Below, one piece after another: positions 58,608 through 64,000 of a stretch of DNA of 64,000 nucleotides (position 1 is its first letter; each line of letters opens with the position of its first letter). The position numbers and the translations under genes were made by a program. The stretch is from Nonomuraea dietziae (GTDB lineage: Bacteria; Actinomycetota; Actinomycetes; Streptosporangiales; Streptosporangiaceae), in the NCBI RefSeq assembly GCF_014195505.1, contig NZ_JACIBV010000001.1, forward strand, positions 5,642,001 to 5,706,000, read 5' to 3'. The notes beneath the pieces were generated by a model. It made no database searches. It saw nothing but the letters and a program-made list of their open reading frames with translations, and had not been told where the DNA came from.

Positions 58608-59558
58608 ATGACCCAGAACTGGGGCATGACCATCCCCTTCTTCGACCGCTCGCTCGCTGAGTCGAAGGAGCTCATCGCCGAACTGCCCGGCCTCGGGTAC
58701 ACCGACGTCTGGTCGGCGGAGGTCAACGGCGCCGACGCCTTCGTGCCGCTGGCGATGGCCGCGGAGTGGGCCCAGGGCGTGAGGCTGGGCACCGCCATCG
58801 TGCCGGTGTTCACCCGCGGCCCAGGACTGCTGGCGATGTCGGCGGCGACGCTGGCCGACCTGGCGCCGGGGCGGTTCGTGCTCGGCATCGGCTCCTCCTC
58901 CCCTGCGATCGTGCAGCGGTGGAACGCGGCCGAGTTCGGCAGGCCGTACGCCAGGACCAGGGACACCCTGCGCTTCCTCAGGAAGGCGCTGGCGGGGGAG
59001 AAGGTGTCCGAGCAGTACGAGACCTTCGGGGTGAAGGGGTTCAAGCTGGAGCGGGCGCCCAAGGTCGCTCCCAAGATCGTGCTGGCGGCGCTGCGCCCCA
59101 GGATGCTCCACCTGGCGGCCTCCGAGGCCGACGGCGCGATCACGAATTGGCTGTCACCCGAGGACGTGCGGCAGGTGCGGGCCGAGGTCGGCCCCTCGAC
59201 CGAGCTCATCGCGCGCATCTTCGTCTGCGTGAGCGAGGACTCCGACAGGGCGCGTGAGATGGGCAGGTGGATGCTGGCCAGCTACCTGACCGTGCCCGCC
59301 TACGCGGCCTTCCACGACTGGCTGGGGCGGGCCGAGGTGCTGCGCCCGATGCACGAGGCGTGGGCGGCGGGCGATCGGCAGGCGGCGCTGAAGGCGATCC
59401 CCGACGAGGTGGTGGACGCGCTGATCGTCCATGGCGACGCGGCCACCTGCAGGGCCAGGGTGCAGGAGTACGTCGACAACGGGCTCGACACCCCGATCCT
59501 CGCGCCCGTCCCCGCCGACCTCCCCGTCCCCGAGGCCGTCCGCGCCCTGGCTCGCTGA
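58608..59558 (+). CDS. LLM-class F420-dependent oxidoreductase
   Basis: 316 residues, TIM barrel of the luciferase-like family. MTQNWGMTIPFFDRSLAESK at the start, VRLGTAIVPVFTRGPGLLAM (F420/flavin pocket), GRFVLGIGSSSPAIVQRWNA and VLAALRPRMLHLAASEADGA. It transfers hydride between F420 (or FMN) and an unknown substrate. The preceding TetR gene is the likely regulator. Confidence 0.87.
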   Translation: MTQNWGMTIPFFDRSLAESKELIAELPGLGYTDVWSAEVNGADAFVPLAMAAEWAQGVRLGTAIVPVFTRGPGLLAMSAATLADLAPGRFVLGIGSSSPAIVQRWNAAEFGRPYARTRDTLRFLRKALAGEKVSEQYETFGVKGFKLERAPKVAPKIVLAALRPRMLHLAASEADGAITNWLSPEDVRQVRAEVGPSTELIARIFVCVSEDSDRAREMGRWMLASYLTVPAYAAFHDWLGRAEVLRPMHEAWAAGDRQAALKAIPDEVVDALIVHGDAATCRARVQEYVDNGLDTPILAPVPADLPVPEAVRALAR

Positions 59559-59618
59559 CGCGGGCCGCGCGGGGTCGCCGGTCGCGAGGCGGACCCCGCA
59601 CGTGGGCTTGCTCACACG

Positions 59619-59635
59619 GCCCCGATCGGGGTTTT
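59619..59635 (+). terminator. Terminator between the LLM and amidase genes
   Basis: GGCCCCGATCGGGGTTTT: a short GC stem followed by four T. An additional imperfect GCGGGGTC/GACCCCGC stem precedes it near 59575. Confidence 0.6.
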
Positions 59636-59690
59636 CAGGCGAGCGATCCCGAGGGAGTGTGGAGGGAGATCACCTGAAAAGGGAGACGGC

Positions 59691-61106
59691 GTGGACGAGG
59701 TTCTGAGGCTGGACGCGGTCGGGCAGGCGCAGGCCGTGCGCGAGGGGCTGATCAGCCCGCGAGAGCTGGTCGAAGCGGCCATCGCGAAGATCGAAGCTCA
59801 TGACGCCGAGATCAACGCCGTCGTCCATCCGAGGTTCGAGCGGGCGCTCGCCGAGCTGGACGGCCTCCCCGAGGGGGCGCCGTTCAGGGGGGTGCCGATC
59901 CTGGTGAAGGACCTCGGCTGGGGTCAGGCGGGCGAGCCGTACAGAGCGGGGTCGAGGACGTTCGACGGCGTGGAGGTCGGCGAGGACGCGCACGCGGTGA
60001 CCAGCCTGCGTGAAGCCGGATTCGTCATCCTGGGCAGGACGAACACCCCTGAGTTCGGCACCACGATCACGACCGAGCCCGTGGCCTACGGGCCGACCCG
60101 CAATCCCTACGATCTCGCCTACTCGCCGGGCGGATCCAGCGGAGGGTCGGCGGCGGCGGTCGCGGCGGGCATGGTCGCGGTGGCGACGGCCAGCGACGGA
60201 GGCGGCTCGATCAGGATCCCCGCCGGCATGTGCGGGCTCGTCGGACTGAAGCCGACCAGGGGCCGCTCCAGCTACGGCCCCGCGTCGGGGGAGGCGTGGA
60301 GCGGGATGTCCACGCTCGGCCTGCTCAGCCGTACGGTCAGGGACACCGCCGCGGTGCTGGACCTGTTCACGGGCTACGTGCACGGCGACCCGTACGACGC
60401 GCCCGGACTGCCGGGCCCGCTCGAGGCGGAGGTGGGCGCCGATCCAGGACGGCTGAGGATCGGGTTCGTCGCCGAGCACCCGCGCGAGGACGTCCCCGGT
60501 GACCCCGTGCCGGCGGCCGCCGTCACGGCGGCGGCCACGCTGCTCGAAGAGCTGGGCCACGAGGTCACGCCGAGCCGGCCCGAGGCCCTGGCCGAACCGG
60601 ACTTCGCCCTGCACTTCGGCGCGATCGTCGCCACCAACGTGGCCGCCGAGGTGGAGAACATCGGCAGGTGGCGCGGCAAGCCCGTCGACCTGGCCGAGCT
60701 CGAGCCGCGCAACCAGGCGATGGCCAGGGCGGGGCGCGACCGCAGCGCCGTCGACCACATCCTCGCGCTGCAGTGGATCGACGGCTTCCGCCGCAGGATG
60801 GCCGCCTGGTGGGCCGACCACGACGTGCTGCTCGCCCCCACGCTGGGCATCCAGCCCTTCCCTCTAGGCTGGCTGCCGCCCGACGACCTGAGCACCGCGT
60901 TCGGCCGTACGGGGCCCGCCGTCGCGTTCACCTCCCCGTTCAACGCCACGGGACAGCCCGCGATCTCCCTGCCGCTGCACAGGACCCCCGCGGGGCTCCC
61001 CGTCGGCGTGCAGCTGATCGCCGCGGCCGGCAGGGAGGATCTGCTCGTACGGCTGGCCGCCCAGATCGAGCACGCCCGGCCCTTCGATCACGCCGCCATG
61101 CGTTAG
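59691..61106 (+). CDS. Amidase (amidase-signature family)
   Basis: 471 residues from the GTG at 59691 (AGGGAGA upstream). The Ser-cisSer-Lys triad is visible: Lys in PILVKDLGWG, the GGSS block SPGGSSGGSAAAVAAG (cis-Ser) and the nucleophile in SDGGGSIRIPA. It hydrolyses an amide to acid and ammonia. The substrate cannot be inferred from the sequence. Confidence 0.92.
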   Translation: MDEVLRLDAVGQAQAVREGLISPRELVEAAIAKIEAHDAEINAVVHPRFERALAELDGLPEGAPFRGVPILVKDLGWGQAGEPYRAGSRTFDGVEVGEDAHAVTSLREAGFVILGRTNTPEFGTTITTEPVAYGPTRNPYDLAYSPGGSSGGSAAAVAAGMVAVATASDGGGSIRIPAGMCGLVGLKPTRGRSSYGPASGEAWSGMSTLGLLSRTVRDTAAVLDLFTGYVHGDPYDAPGLPGPLEAEVGADPGRLRIGFVAEHPREDVPGDPVPAAAVTAAATLLEELGHEVTPSRPEALAEPDFALHFGAIVATNVAAEVENIGRWRGKPVDLAELEPRNQAMARAGRDRSAVDHILALQWIDGFRRRMAAWWADHDVLLAPTLGIQPFPLGWLPPDDLSTAFGRTGPAVAFTSPFNATGQPAISLPLHRTPAGLPVGVQLIAAAGREDLLVRLAAQIEHARPFDHAAMR

Positions 61107-61157
61107 GGAACCTCCCTCACGGGTAATGCGTTATATCGCGAAGAGGAGGTACTCGCG

Positions 61158-61499
61158 ATGGTGAAGGCATCCAGGGCCGCTGCGGTCTGGAAGACGTACA
61201 GAGAGGTCAGCACGCCGGGCTCGCCCGGCATCCTGACCAGGATCAGGGCGATCCCCCGCCTGATCGGTGGCGTGATGCGGGGCGACTACCAGGGCATGGG
61301 CAAGAGCAAGCTGGCCATGATGGCGCTCGGCGTGGCCTACATCGTCTCGCCGGTCGACCTGATCCCGGAATTCCTGGTGCTCATCGGTGTCGCGGACGAC
61401 TTCGGTGTGTTCCTGTGGCTGGCGGCCTCGATGCTCGGCGAGAGCGGCCGATACGTCGAGTGGGAGCGCAAGCGCATCATGGGACAGGTCCAGCGCTGA
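61158..61499 (+). CDS. YkvA/DUF1232 family membrane protein
   Basis: 113 residues. DUF1232 core: SKLAMMALGVAYIVSPVDLI-PEF and VLIGVADDFGVFLWLAASML. AAGAGGAGG precedes the ATG at 61158. Function unknown. The end overlaps the convergent dsbA-like gene by 23 bp. Confidence 0.85.
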   Translation: MVKASRAAAVWKTYREVSTPGSPGILTRIRAIPRLIGGVMRGDYQGMGKSKLAMMALGVAYIVSPVDLIPEFLVLIGVADDFGVFLWLAASMLGESGRYVEWERKRIMGQVQR

Positions 61500-62118
61500 C
61501 CTGAGCCGCGTTCTCCAGCAACAGCCGCAGCGCGGCAGGCGGCTGGACCGCCGACACGGGGGCCCCGCCGTCGATCACCATGGAGGGGACCCCTGCGACG
61601 CCGAGCTCGGCCGCGCGTCGCTCGTCGGCCCTGACCCGCTCGGCGTAGGCGTCGCCGGCCAGCAGGGCGCGCGCCTCGTCCGCCTCCAGCCCGGCCTCGA
61701 CGGCCAGGCGTTCCAGCACCACGGGGTCGGCCACGTCGAGCCCCTCGGTGTGGTAACCGCGCAGCAGCCGCTCCATCACCTCGTCGGCCAGCCCGCGGTC
61801 GGCGGCCAGATGGCACAGCCTGTGGGCGTCGAAGGTGTTCACCGGCCGGGCCAGATGCAGGTTGAGCTCCAGGCCCTCGGCCGCTCCCAGCGCCTGGATG
61901 TGAGCGACCCTGGCCTCGGCCTGGTCGCCCCACCACTCCCTCATCGCCTCGGCGGCGCTCTGTCCCGGTTCGCGTCCTGACTCGGGGGCGAGCTCGAGGC
62001 TCCGCCAGATGATCTGCACCTGGTCACGCCCGTCGACCTGGCTCAACGCGGCGGCGACGCGCCGCTTGCCGATGTAGCACCAGGGGCACAGGACATCGAC
62101 GTAGATCTCCACCTGCAT
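61477..62118 (-). CDS. DsbA-family oxidoreductase, FrnE type
   Basis: 213 residues from the ATG at 62118 (MQVEIYVDVLCPWCYIGKRR). Redox motif C11-P-W-C14 in a thioredoxin fold with a helical insert (EAMREWWGDQAEARVAHIQA) and cis-Pro loop GVAGVPSMVIDG. No signal peptide, so it is cytoplasmic like FrnE/2-hydroxychromene isomerase relatives, acting in thiol redox control. Confidence 0.9.
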   Translation of the reverse strand: MQVEIYVDVLCPWCYIGKRRVAAALSQVDGRDQVQIIWRSLELAPESGREPGQSAAEAMREWWGDQAEARVAHIQALGAAEGLELNLHLARPVNTFDAHRLCHLAADRGLADEVMERLLRGYHTEGLDVADPVVLERLAVEAGLEADEARALLAGDAYAERVRADERRAAELGVAGVPSMVIDGGAPVSAVQPPAALRLLLENAAQVSAGPVP

Positions 62119-62194
62119 GGGGGTTCCTCTGCTGGAAAACGGATCAGACGATCCGCATTCTGCGACCTCAACCACGCTTGAGATCAAGCCGTGC

Positions 62195-63391
62195 TCAGAG
62201 CTGCTCCATCCGCAGCCAGGCGCGTGAGGGAAGCGGGTGGCCGAACAGGCGGGCGGCGTTGCCGTAGGCGACTCTGGCGATGTCGGCGGGCGGAAGGGTG
62301 CCCAGGTTGCGGGCCACCGCCTGCTGCGTGTCGGGCCAGGTCGAGTCGGAGTGCGGGTATCCGCTCTCCAGCAGGACGTGGTCGAGGCCGACGGCCAGCC
62401 GTACGCCCGAGAGCGCGTGGTCGTCGAGGGTGCCGAAGAAGAAGTTGCGGCGCAGGACCTCGCTGGGCTTCAGGCCGCCCTCCCACAGCGCCTCGGTGCC
62501 CACGGGGTGGTCGAGGGCGTAGTCGGCCCGCTCGGCCAGCATGGGCAGCCAGCCCACGGCTCCCTCGACGACGAGGATGCGCAGGTTGGGGAAGCGCAGC
62601 GGCACCCCCGACCAGAGCCAGTCGGCACAGGCGAACATCGCGCTAGCCGGCATGAGCGTGGTGATGGCCTCGATGGGCGTGTCGGGGGAGGGGACCGGCG
62701 ACCACGACGAGGCGCCGGTGTGGAGGCAGACGACGGTGCCCGTCTCCTCGCAGGCGGCGAAGAACGGGTCCCAGTGCTGCGTGTGGATCGACGGCAGCCG
62801 CAGCCTGGTGGGGAACTCGGGGAAGACGACGGCCTTGAAGCCGCGCGCGGCGTTGGCGCGGATCTCCTTGGCGGCGACCTCGGGGTCGGGCAGCCAGGGC
62901 AGCTGCAGGCCGATGATGCGCTCGGGATAGGTGCCGGCCCACACGTCGATGTGCCAGTCGTTCCAGGCCTTGGTCAGCGCGAGGCCGAGCTCCTGGTCGC
63001 GGGTCCTGGCGAACGGCATGCCCGACTGACCGGCGAGCATGCCGGGGAAGCAGAGCGCCGCCCAGATGCCGGCGAGGTCCATGTCCTCGATGCGGGCCTC
63101 GATGTCGTAGCAGCCAGGGCGCATGTCCTCGAACCTGACGGGGTCGAGGGTCCACTGCTCGCGTGGCAGCCCTGCGCCGACGTCGAGCCCCGCGCAGGGG
63201 TAGGTGGCTCCGCCGTACCGCCAGACCTGGTGACCAGCCTCGGTCTCGACCACCTTGGGGGCCGCGTCGGCGTGTTTCGCCGCCACTCGGTCCTCGAAAA
63301 GGTCTGGGGGCTCGATCAGGTGATCATCGGCGGAGATGATCACATAGTCGCGCCGCCTCGGCTCGGGGTCGGGAAGGAGCGGCGTAGTCAC
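62195..63391 (-). CDS. Amidohydrolase family 2 protein
   Basis: 398 residues. SADDHLIEPPDLFEDR at the N-terminus (metal D-x-H), CLHTGASSW (His), VEGAVGWLP (Glu) and HVLLESGYPHSDSTWPDT (catalytic Asp). This matches amidohydrolase-2 decarboxylases/hydrolases such as relatives of 2-pyrone- or ACMS-decarboxylase. The substrate is unknown. Located 76 bp after the dsbA-like start on the same strand. Confidence 0.87.
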   Translation of the reverse strand: MTTPLLPDPEPRRRDYVIISADDHLIEPPDLFEDRVAAKHADAAPKVVETEAGHQVWRYGGATYPCAGLDVGAGLPREQWTLDPVRFEDMRPGCYDIEARIEDMDLAGIWAALCFPGMLAGQSGMPFARTRDQELGLALTKAWNDWHIDVWAGTYPERIIGLQLPWLPDPEVAAKEIRANAARGFKAVVFPEFPTRLRLPSIHTQHWDPFFAACEETGTVVCLHTGASSWSPVPSPDTPIEAITTLMPASAMFACADWLWSGVPLRFPNLRILVVEGAVGWLPMLAERADYALDHPVGTEALWEGGLKPSEVLRRNFFFGTLDDHALSGVRLAVGLDHVLLESGYPHSDSTWPDTQQAVARNLGTLPPADIARVAYGNAARLFGHPLPSRAWLRMEQL

Positions 63392-63458
63392 GCAGGCAAC
63401 GGTACGACGTGCGCATCACGTCGAACAAGCCGACTGGTCACCTGTTGGTATCGGGCGC

Positions 63459-64000
63459 TCACCGGGGATCATCCAGGAGTGCGGCCCGCAGCCGCCCGAT
63501 CGTCGCCTGGTCGACATCGAGCACGTCGGCGCAGTAGCGCTCGACGGAGCCGTGCCGCGCGGCCAGGTCGGTGAGGAAATGGCGCATCGCCTCGGCCGGC
63601 GCCATGCCGAACCCCGGCCACAGCGTGGCCTCGGGGTGTCTGGCCTTCCAGTCGGCGATGAAGCGCTCGGTGGCCAAGCCGGTGAGAGCGTAGTCGGCGA
63701 CGATGTCGTCCTCGGCGACGCCGACCAGCGACAGCACCAGCGCCGTGAGGACGCCGGTGCGGTCCTTGCCCGCCGCGCAGTGGACGACGACGGGCGCGCC
63801 GGCCCTCGTCGGCGATGGTCCGGACGGCGAAGCCGAGCCGGTCGGCGCCGTCCTCTGTGACCTCCAGGTACCGGTCGGCCAGGAACCTGCCGACGCCCAG
63901 CTCGGGGTCGTAGGTCTCGACGTTCCACCTGCGGACCTCGACGGGGAGGTTGTGGTAGGTCAGGCCGTCGGCGTCGGGGACGCGGCCCGTGCGCTCGATC
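63459..64000 (-). CDS. Tyrosine-protein phosphatase (partial; frameshifted as read)
   Basis: The gene runs in from the right edge of the window. The readable part gives GFAVRTIADE, then, after one extra base in a CCC run (63803-63805, plus strand), the P-loop VVVHCAAGKDRTGVLTAL (C-x5-R) and LVGVAEDDIVADYALTGLAT in the next frame, ending at 63459. Atypical tyrosine/serine phosphatase family (Y_phosphatase3). The N-terminus is missing. The break is probably a consensus error. Confidence 0.75.

Overview
The window is chromosomal DNA from a high-GC actinobacterium. GC-rich third codon positions, the order rpsF-ssb-rpsR-rplI followed by dnaB, the SRP RNA directly before dnaX, ybaB-recR-DUF5063-ask-asd, F420-type LLM oxidoreductases and many TetR/LuxR regulators fit the Streptomyces/Streptosporangium side of the phylum. 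A Streptosporangiaceae member such as Nonomuraea or a relative is my best guess, but that is inference. There is no prophage, integrase, transposase, CRISPR array or large biosynthetic cluster.

Layout. 0-4 kb: end of a class A penicillin-binding protein, two polyprenyl-dependent glycosyltransferase-like membrane proteins, and endonuclease IV. 4-8 kb: a secreted multidomain phospholipase C. 8-10 kb: rpsF, ssb, rpsR, rplI with a terminator, followed by about 0.9 kb of non-coding tandem repeats. 10.8-16.4 kb: a polar amino-acid ABC importer, an APC permease and a MATE exporter. 16.4-27.4 kb: DnaA-box-like sites before dnaB, a HAD phosphatase, TetR, UspA, SoxR with a phosphodiesterase, SMP-30, an ABC-2 exporter divergent from a NarL-type two-component system, and a solitary beta-clamp gene. 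27.7-36.5 kb: GntR and XRE regulators, small membrane proteins, upp, two tandem tadA-associated genes with tadA, tRNA-Ser(CGA), tandem zinc metallopeptidases, LysE. 36.5-44.8 kb: a sugar/fructosamine locus. 44.8-56.4 kb: small ORFs, a methyltransferase remnant, tRNA-Ser(GGA), SRP RNA, dnaX, a GAF regulator, ybaB, recR, ask, asd. 56.7-64 kb: an M15-like secreted protein, TetR and LLM oxidoreductase, amidase, YkvA, DsbA/FrnE, amidohydrolase and part of a tyrosine phosphatase.

The most coherent system is at 36.5-44.8 kb. An ABC sugar-importer operon without its own ATPase ends in a FrlC-like TIM-barrel epimerase. It diverges from a FrlB-like SIS-domain deglycase, a FrlD-like PfkB kinase and a LacI repressor. 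Two near-identical LacI-type palindromes lie in the shared promoter region. This is the logic of the Bacillus frlBONMD fructosamine operon and predicts uptake and breakdown of Amadori products.

Two features of the DNA itself stand out. A 70-80 bp dispersed intergenic repeat occurs four times (after the importer permease, dnaN, dnaX and asd). Tandem arrays of 8, 10, 15, 18, 24, 49 and 165 bp sit just after or across the 3' ends of genes. Separately, six otherwise well-conserved genes, including asd, each carry one apparent extra base, mostly in G/C runs. This looks more like consensus sequence error than gene decay.
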